Shown: piece after piece, positions 6,072 to 12,891 of the stretch
How the letters are laid out: every line of letters begins with the position of its first letter
How positions within the stretch are numbered: the stretch's first letter is position 1
Source of the DNA: an uncultured Parabacteroides sp.
GTDB lineage: Bacteria; Bacteroidota; Bacteroidia; Bacteroidales; Tannerellaceae
Assembly (NCBI GenBank): GCA_937894065.1
Contig: CALCST010000003.1
Coordinates: 1-20,529, forward strand
DNA: 20,529 nt
Direction: 5' to 3'
The notes under the pieces: model-generated
Database searches by the model: none
Seen by the model: only the letters and a program-made list of their open reading frames with translations
Told to the model about the DNA's origin: nothing
Program-made: the position numbers and the translations under genes

Positions 6072-6929
6072 ATGAATTTACAGGAAACAAAAGAACAGTT
6101 GATATCTGAACTAATCAGATTGGCATTTGCTGAAGATATTGGTGATGGCGACCACACAACATTGTGCTGTATTCCGGCTACAGAAATGGGAAAGAGCCAT
6201 CTTATTGTTAAGGAAGATGGTGTACTTGCCGGTGTGGAAATGGCAAAACGTATTTTCGACGCATTTGATCCTGAATTGAAAATGACAGTATTTATCCAGG
6301 ATGGTGCTGAGGTTAAGAAAGGAGATATCGCTTTCGAAGTTGAAGGAAAAGTACAGTCATTGTTGCAGACAGAGCGTTTGATGCTTAATGTTATGCAGCG
6401 AATGAGCGGTATTGCTACTACAACACGTAAATACGTAAAAGCTTTGGAAGGAACAAAGACAAGAGTTTTGGATACTCGTAAGACTACTCCGGGCTTGCGT
6501 ATGATTGAGAAAGAAGCTGTTCGTATTGGTGGTGGCGTTAATCACCGTATCGGTTTGTTTGATATGATTCTTCTTAAGGACAATCATGTTGACTTTGCTG
6601 GCGGTATTGAGGCTGCAATTACTCGTTGCCATCAGTATCTGAAAGAAAAGAACAAAGATTTGAAGATTGAAATTGAGGTTCGTAATTTCGACGAAATACA
6701 GCAGGTTTTGAATATCGGAGGTGTTGACAGAATTATGTTGGATAACTTTACTCCGGAAAACACTCGCAAGGCTGTTGAAATGATTGGTGGAAGATTTGAA
6801 ATCGAGTCTTCTGGTGGAATTACATTTGCTACACTAAGAGACTACGCTGAATGCGGAGTTGACTTTATCTCAGTTGGAGCGTTGACTCACTCAGTGAAAG
6901 GTTTGGATATGAGTTTCAAAGCTTGCTGA
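6072..6929 (+). CDS. nadC: Nicotinate-nucleotide pyrophosphorylase (carboxylating)
   Basis: NadC (quinolinate phosphoribosyltransferase) converts quinolinate and PRPP into nicotinate mononucleotide, CO2 and pyrophosphate in de novo NAD synthesis. The 285-aa length is typical. Visible signatures are EDIGDGDHTT at residues 21-30, MQRMSGIATTTRKYV at 108-122, VLDTRKTTPGLR at 132-143, and GGGVNHRIGLFDMILLKDNH at 153-172. These carry the Arg, Lys and His residues that bind quinolinate and phosphate. The C-terminal barrel strands include IMLDNF (221-226) and SSGGI (246-250). nadA and nadB are not in the window. The leader is octamer element copy 5. Confidence 0.96.
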   Translation: MNLQETKEQLISELIRLAFAEDIGDGDHTTLCCIPATEMGKSHLIVKEDGVLAGVEMAKRIFDAFDPELKMTVFIQDGAEVKKGDIAFEVEGKVQSLLQTERLMLNVMQRMSGIATTTRKYVKALEGTKTRVLDTRKTTPGLRMIEKEAVRIGGGVNHRIGLFDMILLKDNHVDFAGGIEAAITRCHQYLKEKNKDLKIEIEVRNFDEIQQVLNIGGVDRIMLDNFTPENTRKAVEMIGGRFEIESSGGITFATLRDYAECGVDFISVGALTHSVKGLDMSFKAC

Positions 6930-6949
6930 TTTTTATACAATAAAATAAT

Positions 6950-6999
6950 AAAGACACAGAGAACACAGAGATATTTTATTCTGTGTTTTCTGTGTCTTT
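6950..6999. terminator. Bidirectional 20-bp hairpin terminator
   Basis: Positions 6950-6969 and 6980-6999 form a 20-bp inverted repeat with a single G-U wobble and a 10-nt AT-rich loop; the arms are built of AGACACAG/AACACAG. It is followed by a T-rich run on the plus strand and AATAATAAA-type sequence on the other side. It separates convergent nadC and the C1 peptidase gene, so it can serve both. Confidence 0.85.
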
Positions 7000-7029
7000 G
7001 TTTTTGCCTATGTATTGGGCTTATTGTGA

Positions 7030-8427
7030 TTATTCTTCACCGGCAAACATCGGATCCCATGCCGGAAGCTGGATAGGTTTCTGATTCAATGCTTTCATCA
7101 CTTTATCAGTAACATATTTCTTCTCTACCACTAGACGGAATGTATATTCGTCGAACCATTTGTCTGTAAGGATAAGATGACCGTTGTTTGCACCGTCGCC
7201 CCAACTATTTTCAACCATCCATTTCTTTGGCTTTCCGTTTTCGTCGAGGTCAACAGCCATAAGAGTCATGGCGTGTGCCGAACCACTTGAGAAAGTCTGG
7301 ATTCTTTCTTTCTTATCCATTCCGAATGTTGTATTGAACAGTGAACCGTAGTCATAAATATCCATATCCATAATACCACGCTTTGAATCCAATTGTGTGA
7401 TATCACATGAATAATACAACATAGTGCTGTCTTTCAGAGATGCAATAGCCATCTCCTTGAGGTCTTCAATAGGAATATTCACATATTTCCAGTTATGACC
7501 GTCATATTTATGTCTGTCATATTCAATTTCGTAGCATTTGTAATATTCACGTGAAGGGTCGTTCATAACCATCACATAATTGTTGAGCAGATTTGCATCT
7601 CCATATTTTTCGAGGAACGACATTGGTGTGTGATGTTCTGTTGCTACAACATTTCCCTTTTCATCTTTTCTTACGAAATCAAATTCAGTTGGAGGAACGC
7701 CAAGATTAAGTACAAGCATTCTGTAAACAGTAGAAAGCATCTCTTCTTTCTTGCTTTCGAATTCAGAAGCTTTTGCTCCTTTAGCCTTCATCTCTCTGAG
7801 TTCCAAAGCAAACTCTTTAAGTTTCAGAGAAATCAGAGATGACATCATACTTGTATGCTCGCTGCTGTAAGTTTCAGGCATTGCTTCTTTTGGAACAAGT
7901 CCGTATTTGCTCACGATGTCGGCAACACCGGTGAAAGTACCGCCGTCGCTAAGCGGATGTTTCAGAAGCCACTCCACAGTTTTATCATCCAGAGGTTTGT
8001 CTCCGGTATCAATTATTGCCTGAAGGAAAAGGTTTGACTTTTCAAGCTGATCCCAGAAGAAAGAATAATTCTGAGAGAATTCAAATTTAGGAAGATTATA
8101 TTTTGCAATAGCTTTTGAGCGCATTACGTTCAATCCGGTAAACAACCAGCATCTTCCGGAAGACTGTTGGTCTGTGATACCTTTTGACTCAACTTTTACT
8201 GAGAAATTTGTGTCGATAGCCTTTTGATTGTCCAGATTGACAGTCAGTTTTCGGATATCGTTGGTACTGATTGCATTGCGTATTGCTTTGTCAGAAGGAG
8301 TATTCTGATACGATTGTTTGATTTGTTCAAGCATTTTTTCAGAAATGCCACCTTTTCCTTCCTGAGCTAAAGCTGATGAGGAAACGCCCAATGCCAAGGC
8401 AATTAACAATAGATTCGAATGTTTCAT
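7030..8427 (-). CDS. Exported C1-family (bleomycin hydrolase/PepC-type) cysteine peptidase
   Basis: A 465-aa papain-like peptidase of the bleomycin hydrolase/aminopeptidase C branch. The triad is visible: C93 in QQSSGRCWLF, H385 in SGSAHAMTL, and N407 in VENSWGD. A signal peptide (MKHSNLLLIALALGVSSSAL, cleavage near residue 21, ALA-Q) sends it to the periplasm or outside, whereas classical bleomycin hydrolases are cytosolic hexamers. The C-terminus FAGEE differs from the self-processing tail of the cytosolic enzymes. The frame extends 57 nt upstream, but the signal peptide fixes the start at 8427. It lies 23 nt after the CBM9-like lipoprotein gene, likely in one transcript. Confidence 0.9.
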   Translation of the reverse strand: MKHSNLLLIALALGVSSSALAQEGKGGISEKMLEQIKQSYQNTPSDKAIRNAISTNDIRKLTVNLDNQKAIDTNFSVKVESKGITDQQSSGRCWLFTGLNVMRSKAIAKYNLPKFEFSQNYSFFWDQLEKSNLFLQAIIDTGDKPLDDKTVEWLLKHPLSDGGTFTGVADIVSKYGLVPKEAMPETYSSEHTSMMSSLISLKLKEFALELREMKAKGAKASEFESKKEEMLSTVYRMLVLNLGVPPTEFDFVRKDEKGNVVATEHHTPMSFLEKYGDANLLNNYVMVMNDPSREYYKCYEIEYDRHKYDGHNWKYVNIPIEDLKEMAIASLKDSTMLYYSCDITQLDSKRGIMDMDIYDYGSLFNTTFGMDKKERIQTFSSGSAHAMTLMAVDLDENGKPKKWMVENSWGDGANNGHLILTDKWFDEYTFRLVVEKKYVTDKVMKALNQKPIQLPAWDPMFAGEE

Positions 8428-8450
8428 GATGATAAGATTTATTTGATAAA

Positions 8451-9548
8451 TTACCAAACAAGTCCGTCCTGGTTGATATGCCATAATTTACCGTTTGTGT
8501 CCGGCAAAGTAATTTCATATAACGACGGAGTTGTGTAAATGTTTAGATTTTTAAGTTCTTCAGCTGAGCAAATATCTTCTGCTTTCAATGATGCTGCATT
8601 GCCAGCAAAAGAGTTTTCCTTTTCGCGATGTATTCTCTGGCGATAATAAAGCTGTCTTAAAGTCCATTTCGTCTTTTCTTCTGCCTTTGCAGTGAATTCT
8701 ACATTTTCAGTTCCTGCCTTAACGCCTGCAAACTGAACATATCCCCAATATTCCGGCATATGAATGTTTATTACACCTGTTGGAGCCCAAACCCAGTTGT
8801 ATTCACGGATTTTGTCTTCGCCTTTGATAGGTATTTTGACATATTTGCCATCTTGGACTTCTGTAGTCCATTGCACGCGTGAGAAATTAACACGGAATTG
8901 GTCTCCGGCTTCTGGCATACCTTTCTTGTTCATCACCTGATTTAAAGAACTCCATGGAATGAATACTTCAACGGACCATGATTTGTCAGTATCGTTCGGG
9001 TTGTTCACTGTTCCATTCACATGAACAGCAGAAAGCATACCGTTGAATTCCCATCCGTTAAGAACAGCAGGACGGTCGCGATAAGGCTGACTCAAATATA
9101 AATCCCAAAGCGTTCCTAAAGCATTTACTTCATATTCCAGATAATTGTGAGTATCTCCGGTTGGGTCGAGAAATATCTCAAAGTCATTTTCATTGAAAAT
9201 CACGCAGTCGTGCTCAGTCTGATAGCTCCACACATGAGGTTCTTCCAATAGAGCTGCAAAATACATACCTTTTTCATCATAAGCCATTTTTGCGTTAGTT
9301 TTGAAATGAGGTGCAGGTCTTTTGTCTCCTTCAATATCAGTGAAGTCGCTGCTCCATGGAATTGCATCCCACTCGTCGAGCTTGCCGTCAACTTTTATAT
9401 CTTTGTCTGCCTGATAGCAAACATAAGTAGGCGGGTTGAACGGAGCAATTTCCGGATAACTGATTTCTGTTGTTTTCTCTGCTGATTTCTCTGAACAAGA
9501 GAATAATGTGGCAGTAAGTGCTGCCAAAGGTAAAATGCTTTTTTTCAC
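8451..9548 (-). CDS. CBM9-like lipoprotein
   Basis: The 365-aa product starts with a lipoprotein signal: MKKSILPLAALTATLFSCSE, with lipobox LFSC and Cys18. It is thus anchored in the outer or inner membrane. Residues of about 50-260 match carbohydrate-binding module family 9-like proteins: VDGKLDEWDAIPWSSDF, then NDFEIFLDPTGDTHNYLEYEVNALGTLWD, then SWSVEVFIPWSSL and FRVNFSRVQW. The C-terminal 100 residues carry a WTLRQLYYRQR segment common in such Bacteroides proteins. The start is GTG at 9548; no in-frame ATG lies between it and the upstream stop. Ligand and enzymatic activity are unknown. It precedes the exported C1 peptidase by 23 nt. Confidence 0.8.
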   Translation of the reverse strand: MKKSILPLAALTATLFSCSEKSAEKTTEISYPEIAPFNPPTYVCYQADKDIKVDGKLDEWDAIPWSSDFTDIEGDKRPAPHFKTNAKMAYDEKGMYFAALLEEPHVWSYQTEHDCVIFNENDFEIFLDPTGDTHNYLEYEVNALGTLWDLYLSQPYRDRPAVLNGWEFNGMLSAVHVNGTVNNPNDTDKSWSVEVFIPWSSLNQVMNKKGMPEAGDQFRVNFSRVQWTTEVQDGKYVKIPIKGEDKIREYNWVWAPTGVINIHMPEYWGYVQFAGVKAGTENVEFTAKAEEKTKWTLRQLYYRQRIHREKENSFAGNAASLKAEDICSAEELKNLNIYTTPSLYEITLPDTNGKLWHINQDGLVW

Positions 9549-9591
9549 GTTTTGTCGTTTATTTATTATTTAGTTTAGTTATGCTAACTGT

Positions 9592-9690
9592 TTGATTTAA
9601 AGTAGACGAGGCTTTAGAGACAAGTTGACAAGATTTTCTGATATTTAAACCTATTAATCTTGTCAACTCGTCATCTCTATCTCATTATTC
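9592..9690 (-). repeat. Octamer element, copy 6
   Basis: AGTTGACAAGATT and AATCTTGTCAACT form a 13-bp perfect inverted repeat around an AT-rich loop. On the minus strand the sequence continues CTTGTCAA, CTTGTCTC, TAAAGC, CTCGTCTA, CTTTAAAT toward the CBM9-like gene, whose start is about 45 nt further on. The opposite half reads CTTGTCAA, CTCGTCAT, CTCTATCTC on the plus strand and reaches the last codons of the upstream gene. It probably also ends the gamma-carbonic-anhydrase transcript. Confidence 0.7.
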
Positions 9691-10206
9691 GTTTTCTTTA
9701 TACCATGAAGAATACATATGATAATTCTTGGCAATTTTCTGGTTGATTTCCTTTGCCTGTTCCGGATCCACTTTCTTTACAAATTTAGCAGGAACACCGG
9801 CATATATACTTCCCGGTTCAACGATTGTTTTGCTTAGGACAACAGAACCTGCTGCAACAATTGCTCCTTCACCGATAACTGCATGGTCAAGGATTACAGA
9901 ACCCATTCCAACCAAAGCTCCGTTGCATATTTTAGCTCCGTGGATTGTTACGTTATGACCAATTGAAACATCGTCACCGATTTCTATTGTTGACTTTTCA
10001 TATAATGTATGCAACACAGAACCGTCCTGGATATTTACACCATTGCCGATTCTGATTGAGTTTACGTCGCCTCTAAGAATTGCGCCGAACCAGATACTGC
10101 AACCTTCACCTATTTCAACATCTCCGATAATTGTCGCATTGTCTGCGAGAAATGTGTTTTCTCCAATTTTAGGAGTAAAACCTCTTACTGATTTTATTAA
10201 AGCCAT
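9685..10206 (-). CDS. Gamma-carbonic anhydrase family protein (YrdA/PaaY-like)
   Basis: A 173-aa left-handed beta-helix hexapeptide protein. The zinc-binding histidines of the family are visible as H66 in VLHT, and H84 and H89 in IGHNVTIHG. The GAILRGDVNSIRIGNGVNIQDGSV segment at about 41-64 carries the conserved Arg, Asp and Gln of the family. The end GVPAKFVKKVDPEQ is also typical. Trimeric cytoplasmic proteins of this group are annotated as carbonic anhydrases or acyl-CoA thioesterase-like; true activity varies, so I do not assign one. The ATG is directly preceded by octamer element copy 7. Confidence 0.88.
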   Translation of the reverse strand: MALIKSVRGFTPKIGENTFLADNATIIGDVEIGEGCSIWFGAILRGDVNSIRIGNGVNIQDGSVLHTLYEKSTIEIGDDVSIGHNVTIHGAKICNGALVGMGSVILDHAVIGEGAIVAAGSVVLSKTIVEPGSIYAGVPAKFVKKVDPEQAKEINQKIAKNYHMYSSWYKENE

Positions 10207-10315
10207 TTTGAGTTTATGAGTTTTTTAGTTTTTAAGTTGACAAGTTTACTAGTTGACAAGGCTACAGAAATTATGCTTTTTCTCCTTGTCCCCTTGTCAA
10301 CTTGTCCCCTTGTAT
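10207..10315 (-). repeat. Octamer leader element, copy 7 (upstream of gamma-CA gene)
   Basis: On the minus strand, octamers CTTGTCAA, CTAGTAAA, CTTGTCAA, CTTAAAAA, CTAAAAAA, CTCATAAA and a last CTCAAA run from 10260 to 10207 and meet the ATG at 10206. Upstream is the conserved centre TTTCTGTAGCC. The far half carries AGTTGACAAGG, which pairs with CCTTGTCAACT (11 bp). It occupies the gap to the upstream aminopeptidase stop at 10322. Confidence 0.86.
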
Positions 10316-10321
10316 CTAATA

Positions 10322-12112
10322 TTATATTTCTGCCGTCTTTTCCTTCAACCAAGCTTTTTCTTCTTCGTTCAAATACGGACTGAGTTCTTCGTAAACCTGC
10401 TGATGATATTTGTTTATCCATGCATGTTCTCGTGCCGATAACATTGAAACTACAATCAGACGAGTGTCTATATAGCAAAGTGTCAGAGTTTCGAATCCAA
10501 GGAATGTGCCGTATTCTGTTTCACTATCCTTATGGATAAGAACCATATTCTCAGTTCTGATTCCGTATTCGCCAGTTCTGTACATTGCAGGCTCGTCGCT
10601 CATAACCATTCCCGGTTCAAGGATTACAGGATTTTCTTCCATCCTGATGCTTTGCGGACCTTCGTGAACATTCAGGCAATGACCAATACCGTGGCATGTT
10701 CCGTGCAGATAATTGATACCTGCATCCCAAAGAGCTTTGCGGGCAAATGCATCGATGAGGCAACCACGTATTCCGGCAGGGAATTTACATTTTGCAATGC
10801 CTATAGTTCCTTTCAGAGTGCGTGTGAAATCCTTTTTCATCTGCTCTGTAGGTTCTTTGCAAAGAGCGACTGTTCTGGTAATATCTGTTGTTCCGTCAAG
10901 ATATTGAGCACCACTGTCGAGAAGATACAGACTGTCCGGTTTCAACTCTGTGTCAGTTTCAGGAGTAGGAGAGTAGTGAACTACGGCTCCATGAGCTCCA
11001 TAGCTCGAAATAGGAGCAAAGCTGTCCATAACATACAGAGCTTGTTCGGAGCGGAATTCCGAAACCTTATGAGCAGCACTCAACTCTGTAACTTTTTCTC
11101 CGGCTTCCATCTGTTTTTCCAACCAATAGAAGAATTTAGTCATGGCAACACCATCTTTAACAACAGCACTACGGAAACCTTTTATCTCAGTTTCGTTTTT
11201 GATACTCTTCAGATGGTTTGCTGGAGAAATACCGTCAATTATTATTGCGCTCTTTGGCAAAGCATTATAAATAGCTACATTTGTTCTGCCTCTGTCGATG
11301 AACACTCTGCAATTTTCAGGAAGTTTTGCCAGATAATCGAACAATTTACCATAGTCGGCAAGAATCCATCCTTCTTTCTTAAGATTATCAGCAATTTCTG
11401 CCGGAACCTTTTTCGGATTGATGAATAATACGTTCTCATTATTTGAAATGAATGCATAGCTGATGGCAACCGGATTGTATGAAACATCTGTTCCGCGGAT
11501 ATTACAAGTCCATGCAACTTCGTCCAAAGCTGAAAGAATTGTGCAGTCAGCTCCAGCCTGATGCAACATATTGTTTATTTCCAAAAGCTTGTCTTCTGAA
11601 GACTTTCCGCTAAGTTCGATTGGCATTTTGAATATCGGTGAGTCTGGAATGCAAGGTCTGTCTTTCCAGATAGGGTCAATCAAAGAAAGATTACAATTAA
11701 GGTTGATACCTTTCTTCTTTAATGAAGACTCAAGATTCTGAGCATCTGCAACACTGTAAGTAAGACCGTTTAATGCGACAGTATCACCTTCCTTAAGTTC
11801 CATAGAAAGAAATTGAGCAATGGATGGTGTGCCTTGCAACATTAATTTATATAAGTCGATTCCTGTTCCTTCAAGTTGTGCTTCTGCTTGAAGGAAATAT
11901 CTGGAGTCTGTCCATAACCCGGCTTTTTTGTCTGTGATGACAATTGTTCCAGCTGAGCCAGTAAAACCTGAAATCCATTCCCTGTATTTCCAGCAAGCTG
12001 CCGGATATTCACTCATATGAGGATCGGATGTCGGTATTATATATGCTTTTACGTTTTCTTCTTTCATCGCACTTCTGAGAGCTGCGATGCGTTCACAAAT
12101 TTCTGTTCTCAT
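10322..12112 (-). CDS. Aminopeptidase P family (Xaa-Pro aminopeptidase), M24
   Basis: The 596-aa enzyme removes N-terminal residues ahead of proline. It has the long three-part architecture of eukaryote-type APP1: two creatinase N-terminal-like domains (about 1-300) and a C-terminal pita-bread metallopeptidase domain (about 310-530), then a C-terminal extension (WINKYHQQVYEEL). Dinuclear metal ligands are visible as D399 in LLDSG, D410 in GTTDITR, H474 in GTCHGIGH, E507 in SDEPAM and E521 in RTENMV. No signal peptide is seen, so it is cytoplasmic. A long antisense open frame (10532-11428) is a shadow of this gene. Confidence 0.93.
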   Translation of the reverse strand: MRTEICERIAALRSAMKEENVKAYIIPTSDPHMSEYPAACWKYREWISGFTGSAGTIVITDKKAGLWTDSRYFLQAEAQLEGTGIDLYKLMLQGTPSIAQFLSMELKEGDTVALNGLTYSVADAQNLESSLKKKGINLNCNLSLIDPIWKDRPCIPDSPIFKMPIELSGKSSEDKLLEINNMLHQAGADCTILSALDEVAWTCNIRGTDVSYNPVAISYAFISNNENVLFINPKKVPAEIADNLKKEGWILADYGKLFDYLAKLPENCRVFIDRGRTNVAIYNALPKSAIIIDGISPANHLKSIKNETEIKGFRSAVVKDGVAMTKFFYWLEKQMEAGEKVTELSAAHKVSEFRSEQALYVMDSFAPISSYGAHGAVVHYSPTPETDTELKPDSLYLLDSGAQYLDGTTDITRTVALCKEPTEQMKKDFTRTLKGTIGIAKCKFPAGIRGCLIDAFARKALWDAGINYLHGTCHGIGHCLNVHEGPQSIRMEENPVILEPGMVMSDEPAMYRTGEYGIRTENMVLIHKDSETEYGTFLGFETLTLCYIDTRLIVVSMLSAREHAWINKYHQQVYEELSPYLNEEEKAWLKEKTAEI

Positions 12113-12143
12113 CGTATCAAAAATTTATAGTCAACATACTATG

Positions 12144-12151
12144 CAAACTTA
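12144..12151 (-). promoter_or_regulatory. -7 promoter box of the aminopeptidase P gene
   Basis: On the minus strand TAAGTTTG matches TAnnTTTG and is followed by C. It lies 31 nt upstream of the ATG at 12112. The -33 region does not show a clear TTTG, so confidence is moderate. Confidence 0.5.
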
Positions 12152-12189
12152 CATAAAAAATTTCAACTACTAACTTTAAATATTAGCTT

Positions 12190-12310
12190 ATTAAAGTTTA
12201 CTAGCTTAACTTCCGGTTAACGAGTTGGCAAAGGAAATAAGTGAACAAGAGATTTGGAACAATTAAGCGTGAGGAGACGTGGATTTGGTCTTGTAAACCT
12301 GTCTCTGAAA
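12190..12310 (+). repeat. Octamer element, copy 8, decayed
   Basis: Recognisable pieces remain: on the plus strand CTTGTAAA, CCTGTCTC, TGAAA near 12290-12310. On the minus strand CTCGTTAA, CTAGTAAA and CTTTAATA occur near 12185-12225. The order and spacing follow copies 2, 4 and 6, but substitutions are many. It is the most distant copy from any start codon. Confidence 0.45.
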
Positions 12311-12360
12311 TATTATCTGCTGTATTAAATGACTATTTAAACTTATCCAGGTAACTATTT

Positions 12361-12454
12361 AATCTTAAAACTAAGCTTTAGTTTGTAAAAACTGAATCTT
12401 AGTTTATAAAAACTAAAGCTTGATTTATAAAAACTGAGACTTAGTTTTAAGATT
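12361..12454. repeat. 21-nt tandem array capped by a 15-bp inverted repeat
   Basis: AATCTTAAAACTAAG (12361-12375) is the exact reverse complement of 12440-12454. Between them are three units of about 21 nt of the form CTTAGTTTATAAAAACTGA. Each is itself a small imperfect palindrome (AGTTT...AAACT). The whole 94-nt block can fold as one cruciform or as a chain of hairpins. It lies about 165 nt upstream of the susC promoter. Confidence 0.85.
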
Positions 12455-12619
12455 ATATAAGCAATTGTTAGGTTTCAGGGTTTGAATCACAGATTGTTAT
12501 TGATTATATTTTGTAATTTATAGAATACTTTTGGGGTATAATAAAGTAATATGTGTTAAAAAGTAAATGTTAAATTTTTAAGAGCGTTATAAAAATGTAT
12601 GGAATTAACATTCGAAACA

Positions 12620-12650
12620 TTTGCTTATTGTAAAATAATGTTTACATTTG
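12620..12650 (+). promoter_or_regulatory. Promoter of the susC/susD operon
   Basis: TTTG (12620-12623), 19 nt, then TACATTTG (12643-12650) followed by CG: a full match to the Bacteroides sigma-ABfr consensus. Transcription would start near 12657, giving an untranslated leader of about 235 nt before the ATG at 12892. Confidence 0.8.
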
Positions 12651-12891
12651 CGTTCGTGATGATTGATTTTGATGATGATTAACCTTAAAAATTAAAAGAA
12701 TAGAAACATTAGGGAAAATATATAAACACACTGTAATGAAAATAATTAAGTTGAACAAGCCTATATAAGTTACACTATGATTTTTATAGACAATAGAGAG
12801 ATCGGAAGAGTATAAGATTTAGAACTTGTGAAACTTGGATTATTTAGTTTGTATTATTGTAACCTTAAAATAATAACTTAATTTTATTTTT
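12651..12891 (+). other. Long 5' untranslated leader of susC
   Basis: About 235 nt of AT-rich sequence without an ORF of note or a strong hairpin visible by eye. No strict minus-strand TAnnTTTG was found that would point to an antisense RNA such as those known at some Bacteroides SusC loci. The start codon follows an A/T-rich stretch without SD. A 12-nt string at 12799-12810 equals the start of a common sequencing adapter (see findings). Confidence 0.5.

Noticed and set aside
10532..11428. 298-aa plus-strand open frame
   Set aside because: It is fully antisense to the aminopeptidase P gene, whose metal-binding residues are intact. The translated frame is rich in Ser, Cys and Phe without domain features, as expected for a shadow frame.
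12651..12891. Antisense regulatory RNA in the susC leader, as known for some Bacteroides SusC loci
   Set aside because: No strict minus-strand TAnnTTTG was found; the nearest (TAGGCTTG) has a mismatch and no -33 partner.
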